From assembly GCA_016215115.1 (NCBI GenBank), contig JACRLN010000017.1, positions 1 to 51,544 of the forward strand: 51,544 nt of DNA. The letters are read 5' to 3'. Origin of the DNA: Nitrospirota bacterium (lineage in GTDB: Bacteria > Nitrospirota > Thermodesulfovibrionia > UBA6902). The notes beneath the pieces are model-generated. The model was given only the letters and a program-made list of their open reading frames with translations. It ran no database searches and had not been told where the DNA came from. Numbering within the stretch: position 1 is the stretch's first letter; each line of letters starts with the position of its first letter. This document shows, piece after piece, positions 7,948 to 16,640 of this stretch. The translations under genes were made by a program, and so were the position numbers.

Positions 7948-8391
7948 TGCTCCACCCATTAATCCGTCTATATCAATAAGTATAATGAGTCTGTTCTCAA
8001 GTTTTGCTATCCCTTTGATGAACATGCTGCTCATGCTTGATGCCATCGGCGGCGGTGGCTCTACTATATCTGCAGGTATTCTCAATACTTCCGAAACAGA
8101 ATCCACAACAAGTCCGTATGTAACACCATGAATATCCATAATTATAACCCTTGAAGAATCATCGGTATCTTTATTGTAAAGACCGAATTTTTTTCTGAGA
8201 TTTATTACAGGGATGACCTTACCACGAAGATTAATTACACCTTCCACATAGTCTGGAGCATTAGGTACCCTTGTTATCTCTGTTATCCTGTTTATCTCCT
8301 GTACATTAAGGATATTTACAGCATATTCTTCTTTTTCAAGGGTAAATGTTACCAATTGCAATACCTGTTCACTTACCATTGTATTTCCCAT
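7945..8391 (-). CDS. cheW: Chemotaxis coupling protein CheW
   Basis: 148 residues covering one CheW beta-barrel: LQLVTFTLEKEEYAVNILNV, then the receptor/kinase contact region VPNAPDYVEGVINLRGKVIP, then GVTYGLVVDSVSEVLRIP and the final LENRLIILIDIDGLM. CheW links chemoreceptors to CheA. The last codons coincide with the 9-bp target duplication of the downstream inserted element, which replaced the original terminal GTA TAA by TAA and so removed one valine. Upstream is an 80-bp palindrome, then the CheW-CheZ fusion gene. Two CheW domains in one operon suggest different array roles. Confidence 0.96.
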   Translation of the reverse strand: MGNTMVSEQVLQLVTFTLEKEEYAVNILNVQEINRITEITRVPNAPDYVEGVINLRGKVIPVINLRKKFGLYNKDTDDSSRVIIMDIHGVTYGLVVDSVSEVLRIPADIVEPPPPMASSMSSMFIKGIAKLENRLIILIDIDGLMGGA

Positions 8392-8410
8392 GTTATTCCT
8401 CCTTTTTTAT

Positions 8411-8490
8411 TAAAATCCCCCTTGTGCCCCCTTTTTCAAAGGGGGAAATCTATTCCCCTCTTTGACAAAGAGGGGTGCAGGGAGATTTTA
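8411..8490. repeat. 80-bp double palindrome between cheW and the cheW-cheZ gene
   Basis: The outer ends taaaatcccccttg and its near complement enclose two arms that are each hairpins (ccccctttttcaaaggggg and cccctctttgacaaagaggg). It can fold as one long stem or as a cruciform. No gene is inside; it is probably a dispersed non-autonomous repeat. Confidence 0.75.
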
Positions 8491-8494
8491 TAAA

Positions 8495-9733
8495 TTAAAA
8501 ATCAAAATCATTTAAAAGCGCTTCAACGTCAGACTGAGTAACTTTCTCAGCCGATTTAACGTCATTTCCAAATGTTTTATTCTGTCCCGCACCAACGCCA
8601 ACAACAGTTTTATCTGATTCTGCTCTAATCAGCACTCCAAACTTTGTTATCAACCTCAAGAGTTCAACTTCAACATTATTTACAAGATCTATAACCTTTT
8701 TGATAGTCTGACCTGTAATATCCTGAAACTGCTGTGCAGTAAGTATTATGGTCATATCATTGTCCATTGAATCCTTAAAAGATCTGAGATAATTAACTGA
8801 TTCTTCGTGTCCTTTAATTTCTTCGATATGTTTTGAAAAATCAATCGATTCTTCAAAATACCTTTCCACAATCTCCATTGTTTTATTAGCGGCTTCTTCC
8901 GTTTTATTGATTACAAATTGTAGGTTGTCAACAGCGTTAGGGACATCAGTTTTGGTAAGTTTCTGGAGGCCATTGTTTACGGAGCTTCTGAATTCCTCAA
9001 GTGAATCGTGCAGTCTTCTTGTTATTTTCCCGATTTCCTTAAAGAGATCACTGTCTGTTGCCTTGACTAATTGCTCAACAATACTTTCCATACGGTCATA
9101 TTCGTGAGCTGATAATGCATCCATAAAACTCAACATCAATTCAAATATGTTGTGTTTGGGATCGTTCTTGTCGAGTTTAGTGCTTAAGAAGTCCTTTGCA
9201 TCACGCAATTCTTTTACAGTAACTTTCCCGCCGCTCGTATCAATTTCTCTGGTAATTTCAACATTGTCTCCATCTGTTAAATTACTTACATTGACAATAG
9301 TATCTTCAAGCAGACTCATGTCATTGAGAGGCAGGATTTTTTTAGTGTTTAACAAAACAATAAGTCTGTTATCAAATTTAGCAACACCTTCTAAAAGTTC
9401 TACGTTATTACTGATCAGTTTTTCGGGAGGTTCGATATTTGCTTCATCTATTTTTACAACGCCGGTAATGCCATCCACAATTATGCCAAATGTTATTTTT
9501 CCTGCTGAAACAACAATTACTGTTTTTCCTGCTTCTTCACCGCCGTCTGAATTTAAAAGATTTTTTAAATTTACAATTGGAATTACAGTTCCTCTGAGAT
9601 TTGTTATCCCTCTTATATATGACGGCAAATGAGGCAGGACAGTTATTGACGGCATGGTAATAATTTCCCTCACCTTTAAGATAGGTATCATATATTCATT
9701 TTTGTTAAGATTAAACCCTATATATTGTTGCAC
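8495..9733 (-). CDS. CheW-CheZ fusion: coupling domain plus CheY-P phosphatase
   Basis: 412 residues. Residues 1-140 form a complete CheW domain (YIGFNLNKNEYMIPILKVRE, LPSYIRGITNLRGTVIPIVN, FDNRLIVLLNTKKIL). A linker follows, then a helical CheZ domain from about 225: AVDNLQFVINKTEEAANKTM, then ILTAQQFQDITGQTIKKVID. The motif D338-x3-Q342 matches CheZ catalytic Asp143/Gln147 of E. coli (DLTGQ). The last residues SDVEALLNDFDF resemble the CheZ tail helix that binds CheY. The expected role is dephosphorylation of CheY-P, held at receptor arrays by the CheW half. It lies between cheA and cheW. A stand-alone CheZ is the usual form, so the fusion is notable. Confidence 0.88.
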   Translation of the reverse strand: MQQYIGFNLNKNEYMIPILKVREIITMPSITVLPHLPSYIRGITNLRGTVIPIVNLKNLLNSDGGEEAGKTVIVVSAGKITFGIIVDGITGVVKIDEANIEPPEKLISNNVELLEGVAKFDNRLIVLLNTKKILPLNDMSLLEDTIVNVSNLTDGDNVEITREIDTSGGKVTVKELRDAKDFLSTKLDKNDPKHNIFELMLSFMDALSAHEYDRMESIVEQLVKATDSDLFKEIGKITRRLHDSLEEFRSSVNNGLQKLTKTDVPNAVDNLQFVINKTEEAANKTMEIVERYFEESIDFSKHIEEIKGHEESVNYLRSFKDSMDNDMTIILTAQQFQDITGQTIKKVIDLVNNVEVELLRLITKFGVLIRAESDKTVVGVGAGQNKTFGNDVKSAEKVTQSDVEALLNDFDF

Positions 9734-9777
9734 GAAGACCTCCCTTTAAATTTAAATATCATAAATATTTTCCTGCA

Positions 9778-11718
9778 TCAGGCTCTTGTCAATTCCATTA
9801 AATTTCTGGACATGCCTGTAACATCGAGTATGAACACAACTTTGCCATCACCTGTTATAGTTGCGCCAAGAACAAAAGAAGAGGTTGTATCCATCCCATT
9901 CAGTGTTTTTATTACGACTTCCTCCTGTCCTACAAGCTTGTCTACAGCTATACAGAACCTTCTGTCTCCCATTGATATAACAATGAGATATTTAAAATCC
10001 AGATCATCATTATTCCCGTTAGATCCAAACCCCAGTATGCTGCTTAAATCAAATAGCGGGCAAATATTATCACGGATAACAATTACGTTCTGTCCCGTAA
10101 TATTATTGATGTCCTTTTTTGATACTTTTAGAGTTTCTTCAATAGGTGACAGAGGAATGGCATATTTGACGCCGTTAACTTCGACCATTAATGCCTGAAT
10201 AATAGCTAACGTTAAAGGTATGCTTATTTTAAAAGTTGTGCCCACGTCTTTTTCCGTTGATACCTCAACATAACCGTTTAAAAGTGATATGTTCGTTTTT
10301 ACAACATCCATGCCAACACCGCGGCCGCTAAGTTCCGTCGCAACTTCTTTTGTGGAAAAACCCGGCATAAATATTATATCTATAGCATCCTTATCTGACA
10401 TTTTCTGGGCTTCTTCTTCTGTTAACAATCCTTTTTCAATGGCTTTTTTCTTCAGCTTGTTGAGATCCATTCCTTTTCCGTCATCCGTTATTTCAACAAC
10501 AATCTGAGTGCCTCTTTGATATGTATTAATAACAATTTTTCCTTTTGACGGCTTGCCTTTGGCAATTCTTTCTTCTGCCGGTTCAATAGCATGATCTATG
10601 GAATTTCTCAATATGTGAGTCATGGGATCTCCAATATGTTCTATCACTGTCTTATCAACTTCTGTACCTTCTCCGAATATTTGCAATTCAACATCTTTAT
10701 TGACAGAGGCTGAAATATCCCTTACGAGTCTCGGGAATTTGCTGAGAACCTTTTGAATGGGCTGCATCCGCATTTTCATGACTGCAATCTGCATATCGGA
10801 AGTAATTCGATCCAGAAAAGAAACTGCTTCCATAAGTATTTCAGTCATTTGATCGTCAGTATATTTCATATCGAAATAATTGGATATATTTAAAAGCCTG
10901 TTTCTTACAAGCACTACCTCGCCGGCGAGATCCATGACCTTATCAATCCTGTTGACGTCCACCCTCAAATTCTGAGCTTTTTGAACATTATCTTTTGCCG
11001 CCTGTATCATTTCATTAGGTTTCTGTTCACCATCAGTTGCAGCCTGTGTGCTTTCAGAATTTTTGATAGAATCATTTATGGTAGTTTTTGCAATTTCCGG
11101 AATTTGTGATAATTCTTCTGCTATTTGTGTTATCTGCGAGGATTTGGATGTTTCCTGAGCATTTTCGGTTACTTTGGCAGATTCAGCAACGTTTACCTTG
11201 TTGAGTGGTTTTTCTGAGGCAGATTCTGGTGAAATGCTTTCAGATTCTTTAGACGCTTTGGATGACTGTTCAGCCCGAATATCCGGTTTTACCGATATTC
11301 CTGCTTGCTCCTTATTATTTAAATTAGACATTGCAGCCTTCAAAGCCTTACCAAGTTCTTGAACCAGGGGAGCAACATTTTCTTCAACACCGTCTTTTTC
11401 TTTTATATGAATGAGAAGCAATCTGAGCATATCGATTGACTCAAGTATCACATCCATGAGAGACTTTGATAAAGAAATTTCGTTGTCTCTGAGTTTCTTC
11501 ATAATATTTTCCGCTGCGTGTGCAACGTCTACGATCAACTGGAATCCAAGAAAACCTGCAGCCCCTTTTATAGTATGCATGGACCTGAATATATCATTTA
11601 TAAGATTTGTATCCTGACCTTTTTGCTCAAGCTCAACAAATCTCGGCTCTATCCTGTCAAGAGATTCTTCCGCCTCTGTGATAAATTCCTGTATTATTTC
11701 TTCCATTTCATCGTTCAT
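9778..11718 (-). CDS. cheA: Chemotaxis histidine kinase CheA
   Basis: 646 residues. The P1 Hpt domain (1-110) carries the phosphorylated H48 in MHTIKGAAGFLG. Residues 130-250 are a Ser/Glu/Lys-rich disordered linker with no recognisable P2 domain. The P3 dimerisation helix begins LRVDVNRIDKVMDLAGEVVL. The P4 ATPase has the N-box HILRNSIDHAIEP, G1 DDGKGMD and G2 GRGVGMDVVK. The P5 CheW-like domain ends the protein (VEVNGVKYAIPLSPIEETL). CheA autophosphorylates under receptor control and passes phosphate to CheY and CheB. Loss of P2 would mean direct docking of regulators on P1/P4. Confidence 0.97.
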   Translation of the reverse strand: MNDEMEEIIQEFITEAEESLDRIEPRFVELEQKGQDTNLINDIFRSMHTIKGAAGFLGFQLIVDVAHAAENIMKKLRDNEISLSKSLMDVILESIDMLRLLLIHIKEKDGVEENVAPLVQELGKALKAAMSNLNNKEQAGISVKPDIRAEQSSKASKESESISPESASEKPLNKVNVAESAKVTENAQETSKSSQITQIAEELSQIPEIAKTTINDSIKNSESTQAATDGEQKPNEMIQAAKDNVQKAQNLRVDVNRIDKVMDLAGEVVLVRNRLLNISNYFDMKYTDDQMTEILMEAVSFLDRITSDMQIAVMKMRMQPIQKVLSKFPRLVRDISASVNKDVELQIFGEGTEVDKTVIEHIGDPMTHILRNSIDHAIEPAEERIAKGKPSKGKIVINTYQRGTQIVVEITDDGKGMDLNKLKKKAIEKGLLTEEEAQKMSDKDAIDIIFMPGFSTKEVATELSGRGVGMDVVKTNISLLNGYVEVSTEKDVGTTFKISIPLTLAIIQALMVEVNGVKYAIPLSPIEETLKVSKKDINNITGQNVIVIRDNICPLFDLSSILGFGSNGNNDDLDFKYLIVISMGDRRFCIAVDKLVGQEEVVIKTLNGMDTTSSFVLGATITGDGKVVFILDVTGMSRNLMELTRA

Positions 11719-11756
11719 TTTATATCCCCATGCAATATTTAATTATATTTATCATG

Positions 11757-12155
11757 CTATTGTTTTTGAGCGGCAAGTCGTTCAAATATCTTGTCCATTT
11801 TTTCTTTTAATACCTCCCCGGTAAAAGGCTTGACAATATAATTATTGACGCCGGCCTGTATTGCTGTTATGACTTTTTCTTTTTCTGCTTCAGCGGTTAC
11901 CATGAGAATCGGCAAATCTTTTAATTCAGGGTCACTGCGGACTTTCTTTAAAAGATCGAGACCATCCATATTGGGCATATTCCAATCGCTGACAACAAAA
12001 CCATATCCGCCGTTTTTCAGTTTTGAATAGGCCTGAGCCCCGTCTTCAGCTTCCTCTATATTTTCGTATCCGAGTTGTTTAAGAAGATTCTTGACAATTC
12101 TTCTCATGGTGGAAAAATCGTCAACAACAAGTATTTTCATCTTAAAATCCGACAT
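11757..12155 (-). CDS. cheY: Chemotaxis response regulator CheY
   Basis: 132 residues, a single receiver domain. [20 protein letters not shown] and [18 protein letters not shown] match true CheY; the phospho-acceptor is D57, with acidic residues D12-D13, a switch threonine in MVTAEAEKE and a lysine in [16 protein letters not shown] lies 6 bases upstream and overlaps the end of the second regulator gene. CheY-P binds FliM at the motor switch. FliM in this window has the N-terminal CheY-binding helix, and the CheW-CheZ protein gives a matching phosphatase. Confidence 0.95.
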   Translation of the reverse strand: MSDFKMKILVVDDFSTMRRIVKNLLKQLGYENIEEAEDGAQAYSKLKNGGYGFVVSDWNMPNMDGLDLLKKVRSDPELKDLPILMVTAEAEKEKVITAIQAGVNNYIVKPFTGEVLKEKMDKIFERLAAQKQ

Positions 12156-12157
12156 AT

Positions 12158-12538
12158 TCAGCCTCCTTTTGAAAACAATTCTTTTAAAATATTTTTTATA
12201 TTTTCTGCAATAGCTTCTCCGATAACAGGCTTGACAACATAACCGTCTGCTCCAAAATGGAATGCTCGTTCTTTTTCTGTAACATCGTTTTCAGTTGTAA
12301 CCATCAAAACAGGAATATCAGAAAGGTTCGGGTCTGATTTTAAAGTCCTTATAAGTTCCATGCCGTCCATATACGGCATATTCAGATCTGTCATTATAAG
12401 GTTTACTTTTTCCGCGCTGAGCTTTTCCAGGGCATCAAGACCGTTTTCAGCAAATACAACGGAATATCCCCTTGACTTCAGGTAATGACCCAGCAGTTTT
12501 CTTGTGGTCTGACAATCATCAACAATCATAATTTTCAT
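12158..12538 (-). CDS. Second CheY-like single-domain response regulator
   Basis: 126 residues from the ATG at 12538. A longer frame to 12619 is rejected because its extra 27 residues are mostly the translation of a 7-bp array. The receiver is complete: [33 protein letters not shown] with D51, [10 protein letters not shown], and [10 protein letters not shown]. It has no output domain. It may be a phosphate sink or a regulator for a second output such as the HEAT protein or methylation. It differs from the first CheY in having TDLNMP rather than SDWNMPN, so motor binding is less certain. The gene ends 2 bases before the cheY start. Confidence 0.9.
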   Translation of the reverse strand: MKIMIVDDCQTTRKLLGHYLKSRGYSVVFAENGLDALEKLSAEKVNLIMTDLNMPYMDGMELIRTLKSDPNLSDIPVLMVTTENDVTEKERAFHFGADGYVVKPVIGEAIAENIKNILKELFSKGG

Positions 12539-12558
12539 AGCATCACCCCAGAACTTGT

Positions 12559-12594
12559 TAATTTGAAATTTAAAATTTGAAATTTGAAATTTAT
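12559..12594 (-). repeat. Heptamer array upstream of the second cheY
   Basis: On the plus strand units of aatttga recur every 7 bases. It is the AAATTTG family also present at 18841-18882, 26890-26929 and 27642-27681. Confidence 0.8.
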
Positions 12595-12599
12595 CATTT

Positions 12600-13424
12600 T
12601 CACACCTTTTGATATGCAATGACTTTATTTAAGACATTCGGTTTGAACGCCCTTGTTATATTATGGAGACTTTCGGAAGACCCGATTAATAAATACCCGC
12701 CTGGATTCAAACAGTCATAAAGATGTGAGGTTGCTTTCTGTTTTGACTTTACATCAAAATATATAAGTACATTACGGCAGAATATTACGTCAACGTTACG
12801 TAACATTCTTATATTTTTATCATCAATGAGATTAATTTTCATGAAGTTAACAGTTTTTTTAGCTGAAGCACTCAGGATATATGATTGATTGCTGATGGAA
12901 AAATATTTATTCATATAGTATGCTGGTACATTTCTGACAGAATATGAACTGTAAACAGCCGTTTTTGCAGTGTTTAAAGCCCCTTCGCTTAAATCAGAAC
13001 CGTATATCTCAAACTGTTTGGGATTGAGTCCCTTCTCAAGAAGCATAATCGCAAGCGTATAAGGTTCTTCCCCGGTAGAGCATGCGGCAGACCATATTTT
13101 TATAACCTGAGATCCTTTCTTTTGACTTAATATCTTAGGCATGATTTCATCTGAAAAAATTTTGAGCTGGTCAAATTCCCTGAAAAAATAGGTCTCATTT
13201 GTAGTAACTGCATCAAAAAGCCTGTTAAGTTCATTTCCATTGCCGCTGAATTTTATAAGCTTCAGGTAATCTTCAAAATTATTAATTTTTTTTTCAAGCA
13301 AAATTCTCGAAAGCCTGTTTTCAATGAGGTACTTTTTTGTATCAGCTACATAAATACCGCTTTTTTCATATATATAATCCCGCAAGTCTTTAAAAGTAGA
13401 ATCAGGAAGAGGGATATTCAGCAT
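12600..13424 (-). CDS. cheR: Chemotaxis receptor methyltransferase CheR
   Basis: 274 residues. An N-terminal helical CheR domain (FKDLRDYIYEKSGIYVADTK) is followed by the Rossmann methyltransferase: TTNETYFFREFDQLK, the SAM loop KIWSAACSTGEEPYTLA, IYGSDLSEGALNTAKTAVYS, and DVIFCRNVLIYFD. It uses S-adenosylmethionine to methylate receptor glutamates, opposing CheB in the same operon. Its start lies inside the 3' end of the HEAT-repeat gene (7-bp overlap), so the two are probably translated together. Confidence 0.96.
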   Translation of the reverse strand: MLNIPLPDSTFKDLRDYIYEKSGIYVADTKKYLIENRLSRILLEKKINNFEDYLKLIKFSGNGNELNRLFDAVTTNETYFFREFDQLKIFSDEIMPKILSQKKGSQVIKIWSAACSTGEEPYTLAIMLLEKGLNPKQFEIYGSDLSEGALNTAKTAVYSSYSVRNVPAYYMNKYFSISNQSYILSASAKKTVNFMKINLIDDKNIRMLRNVDVIFCRNVLIYFDVKSKQKATSHLYDCLNPGGYLLIGSSESLHNITRAFKPNVLNKVIAYQKV

Positions 13425-14842
13425 TTCCTCTCCGAATTATATGACGATGTATATCTCGCTGCTATCTCCTGTATATTTTTATTAAATCCACTAATGCGCG
13501 AGAAGAACAAAGTTGAATTAATGTTGAGAAGTGATTTAATAAATTCATCAATAATATCGCTGTAAATTTCATTCCGAAGCAGTTTCATGAGTGGTTCAAA
13601 GGCCGACATTTCAGCTATTTTACCGAGTGCAATAATAGCTGATTTTCTGACATGGCTGTCTTCATCGCTGACTGCTTCAATCAGGTATTCTTTTGCTTCT
13701 TCGCTTTCTATCTGGCTAAGGGAATTTATACTGGCTCTTTTTATATCCCTGTAATTGCTTTTTACAAGTTTTATTAAATTTGAAACCGCGGCGGTGCATT
13801 TTAAATCTCCCACTATTTCTATGGCTAACGATTTGCCCCGGTACCTGAAGGTATCGTCTTCAAGGATTTTTAAAAGATAATCGTTGCAGCCGAAACTAAA
13901 AACTGCCTCCTTGATTACCTGTACTTTTTCTTCTCTGTCAGGAGCGGAAAACTCCATGGAGCCTGCGATATCTATCATATGGTAAATTGCACGATCTTCT
14001 CTCAAAATCAATAATCCTTTAATCGCTATGAATTTCTCTTCCCAGTCGCCGTTCTTCAACATTTCAATGAGGTCGACAGATATGTTCGGAGAGGAGGGTA
14101 TCATCCCTACCTGTACGAGACTCATTACGGTTGCTTTCCTTTCGAATTCATCTGCCCTGGAAATATACTCAAGTAAAGGATGTTCAGCCAGCGGTGAACC
14201 GATCTTTCCGAGCGCCTCAATGGCTGCAAACCTGATAGCTTCTGAAGGATTGTTCAGGAGTGTTACAATAGAATCGATAGAATCTTCATCTTTTAATACA
14301 GTAAGCGCTTCAATAGCAGAAAAACATACCCATTCATCATCTTTTAAGGCATTAACAAGTTGAGGTATTGCTTTTTTATAATTCAAAACACCTAATGTTT
14401 TTGCCGCAGCCGCCCTTACATTTGCGTTTGGATCGTTTTTTAGCATTTCTACCAATTTATCAGGATAATTACAGTACTGAATATCGCATATAAGGTTGAT
14501 GGCAAATTTTCTAACATCATCGTCTTTATCGTTTAACAGGACAATAAGAAGGGGAATAGTAAAGTTACCCATTTCTCTTAGAATAATTAAAGCTGTATTT
14601 CTCAGATAGGAATCTTCCCTTAATAGAGGCAGCATCATATATGCCGTGACCTCATTTTTTATCGCCATAAGAGAGTGCGTTGCAGCATCCTGCACCCCCA
14701 AATTATCATCACCTAACGCCTTGATCAGAGGATAGACAGCCCGTTCATCGCCTTCTGACAGCGCCTCAGCAGCAGAACGTCTTTTTGAAGGATCATGATG
14801 GCTGAGATTTTTTATAAGTCTTGCAAGTCTTGCATTATGCAT
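13418..14842 (-). CDS. HEAT-repeat protein coupled to cheR
   Basis: 474 residues made almost wholly of HEAT/PBS-lyase-type helical repeats of about 31 residues (LGDDNLGVQDAATHSLMAIK, LLNDKDDDVRKFAINLICDI, LLNNPSEAIRFAAIEALGKI, VSDEDSHVRKSAIIALGKIA). There is no signal peptide, membrane segment or catalytic motif, so it is probably a cytoplasmic docking scaffold. It is the first gene after a sigma-28-like site and overlaps cheR by 7 bp. HEAT proteins occur beside chemotaxis genes in several phyla; a role in array or methylation control is inference only. Confidence 0.85.
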   Translation of the reverse strand: MHNARLARLIKNLSHHDPSKRRSAAEALSEGDERAVYPLIKALGDDNLGVQDAATHSLMAIKNEVTAYMMLPLLREDSYLRNTALIILREMGNFTIPLLIVLLNDKDDDVRKFAINLICDIQYCNYPDKLVEMLKNDPNANVRAAAAKTLGVLNYKKAIPQLVNALKDDEWVCFSAIEALTVLKDEDSIDSIVTLLNNPSEAIRFAAIEALGKIGSPLAEHPLLEYISRADEFERKATVMSLVQVGMIPSSPNISVDLIEMLKNGDWEEKFIAIKGLLILREDRAIYHMIDIAGSMEFSAPDREEKVQVIKEAVFSFGCNDYLLKILEDDTFRYRGKSLAIEIVGDLKCTAAVSNLIKLVKSNYRDIKRASINSLSQIESEEAKEYLIEAVSDEDSHVRKSAIIALGKIAEMSAFEPLMKLLRNEIYSDIIDEFIKSLLNINSTLFFSRISGFNKNIQEIAARYTSSYNSERKC

Positions 14843-14919
14843 TTGTCATCCTCATTTAAATAATATATATATCTTGTCTCAAGTTAAATATACAGTAGTC
14901 CCTCAAATCTCATGCATAA

Positions 14920-14947
14920 TTATCGGAACTTTCTAACGATTACTTTA
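14920..14947 (-). promoter_or_regulatory. Sigma-28-like promoter for the HEAT-cheR-cheA-cheB genes
   Basis: On the minus strand: TAAA, 16 bases, TCCGATAA. It has the same -10 as the flagellin promoter, with one extra base of spacer. The predicted start is about 70 bases before the HEAT gene. Confidence 0.55.
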
Positions 14948-15033
14948 GGAGGAAGATGAAGAATAGATAAATAGTTTATCTCAAAATTGTAATGTTGAAT
15001 TAATAGATTCAGGAATTCGATAAAAAAACCAAT

Positions 15034-16326
15034 TCAGCGCGTTCCTTCAGCAGTAATATCATCTTCAGTTTTAACCTTGTTCCTGCCAGACTTTTTGGCA
15101 AGATAAAGTGCCTTATCAGATCTTTCAAATACTGTATTTACATCATCTCCCTTTTTGAAAGAACTTATGCCTACGCTGATTGTAAGAGGAATTTTCTGGT
15201 TTTTGTAGGAAAATACTGACATGTCAATATAAGACCTGATGCTCTCACCGGCAATCATTGCGCCTTTCATATCCGTATGCGGAAGGACAATGGCAAATTC
15301 TTCTCCTCCATATCGTGAAATGAAATCATTTATTCTCAATCTTTCTTTCAGGAGTTCCGCGAGTTTTTTCAAGGCAAGATCTCCGACTTTATGACCAAAA
15401 TTGTCATTTATCTTTTTAAAGAAGTCTATATCACAAATCATCAGAGAAGCCGTGACATTATATCGTCTAATATGAGCCAGAGTTTCTTCCATTTTTTCGT
15501 CATAAGCCTTGCGGTTGTGAAGACCTGTAAGAGCATCGCGGTAGGTCTCAACTTCCATTTCCTGCGATCTCTTTCTTATTTCGTCTGCTTCGCGCTTGAC
15601 TTCATTCATCCGCTTCTTCATTTCTTCGATGGTTTTCTCCGTTTCTTTCAAACGCACTATATCACGTTCTCTCTTTTTTTCGATCCCTTTGTTTATGTTT
15701 TCTATTTTGTTGATAAAGGCCATTTTGAGTGATTCAATATCATCGGTAACATTACATTCCTCCCGCATCATATCCATATATTTATAAATACTGTCTTCAA
15801 ACTCCCGGTCCTCACTGAATTTTTTCTGCTGGAAAGATAATTCATTTGTTAGGGGAGCTTCAATAGCAGCAAGATATTGCATGGTCTGTTTCAAGAACGC
15901 TTCAAGCTCGTTATTTCGTGTTGAGACAGACTCGATATATTTCTTTACAGTACTGATTGGAGAATCCAGCCAGTCCGCAGAACTATTAAAAATAGTATGA
16001 TCCTTAAATATCTCTTTCAGGCTGCAAAGATTTTCCACCATATGAGAAGGCACAAGCTCTGAAAACTTATCCAGGACTGTATTGGCAAGTTCTTTAAGGA
16101 ACTTGATTTCATCTTCTTTATTTGTTTCCCCGTTATTTTTATTAACCAGAGCATTTTTAACAGATTCTTTGTGAAACATTTTTTCGGCTATTGTTTTACT
16201 GTTTATCTGCTTCTGGTTTTCACGCGATAATTCTTTGAGGATATCAAGTACCTCGGCAGCGATGACATAAACTTTTTCTTCAAATCCTGCCAAATCAATA
16301 TCTTTGAGATAAATCTCATGAGTCAT
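15034..16326 (-). CDS. Diguanylate cyclase with helical N-terminal domain
   Basis: 430 residues. Residues 1-200 are helical with no family I recognise. A charged coiled coil (about 205-260) leads into a GGDEF domain: RDALTGLHNRKAYDEKM, ICDIDFFKKINDNFGHKVGD, and the active loop RYGGEEF (338-344). The inhibitory I-site RxxD is present at 331-334, five residues before GGEEF, so product feedback is expected. It should make cyclic-di-GMP from two GTP in the cytoplasm; there is no transmembrane segment. Its own sigma-28-like promoter and its place next to the chemotaxis genes suggest a link from motility to c-di-GMP. Confidence 0.92.
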   Translation of the reverse strand: MTHEIYLKDIDLAGFEEKVYVIAAEVLDILKELSRENQKQINSKTIAEKMFHKESVKNALVNKNNGETNKEDEIKFLKELANTVLDKFSELVPSHMVENLCSLKEIFKDHTIFNSSADWLDSPISTVKKYIESVSTRNNELEAFLKQTMQYLAAIEAPLTNELSFQQKKFSEDREFEDSIYKYMDMMREECNVTDDIESLKMAFINKIENINKGIEKKRERDIVRLKETEKTIEEMKKRMNEVKREADEIRKRSQEMEVETYRDALTGLHNRKAYDEKMEETLAHIRRYNVTASLMICDIDFFKKINDNFGHKVGDLALKKLAELLKERLRINDFISRYGGEEFAIVLPHTDMKGAMIAGESIRSYIDMSVFSYKNQKIPLTISVGISSFKKGDDVNTVFERSDKALYLAKKSGRNKVKTEDDITAEGTR

Positions 16327-16394
16327 AAATTATTTGATTCCTTTTAATAGCATAAAAGCCGGTCTAAGAAACTTCATATAGCACTCTTTGTAAT

Positions 16395-16422
16395 ATATCG
16401 GAAACTTAATGTCATTTCTTTA
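16395..16422 (-). promoter_or_regulatory. Sigma-28-like promoter for the diguanylate cyclase
   Basis: On the minus strand: TAAA, 16 bases, TCCGATAT. It shares spacing and core with the site at 14920-14947. The predicted start is about 60 bases before the gene. Confidence 0.5.
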
Positions 16423-16596
16423 ATCAAAACAATTCCTCGAAGCTCTGCTTCGGGATAGTTCATTAAAAATTATTCTATCCATGCAGAGCCAATTATTTAT
16501 CCTTGAGTCATTATTTTGACAGAAACCTGGAATTGTAAATCATTATTTGTCATGGTGTTACAGCAGGCATGATATTTGTATATGAAGAATTGTTGT

Positions 16597-16640
16597 TTGT
16601 TATAAGTTTATGTTTATAACGAGTAACGAATAACGTTTAT
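16597..16640 (+). repeat. Heptamer array before fliL
   Basis: Units such as tgttata, gtttata, acgagta, acgaata and acgttta follow at 7-base steps directly before the fliL Shine-Dalgarno sequence. Confidence 0.7.

Noticed and set aside
12539-12619. N-terminal extension of the second CheY
   Set aside because: It mostly translates the AAATTTG array; the receiver begins at the ATG at 12538 with a conserved KIMIVDD.
16565-16580. Sigma-54-like caggcatgatatttgta before fliL
   Set aside because: The GG spacing is right but GC is GT and the T before GG is missing; too weak to call a promoter.
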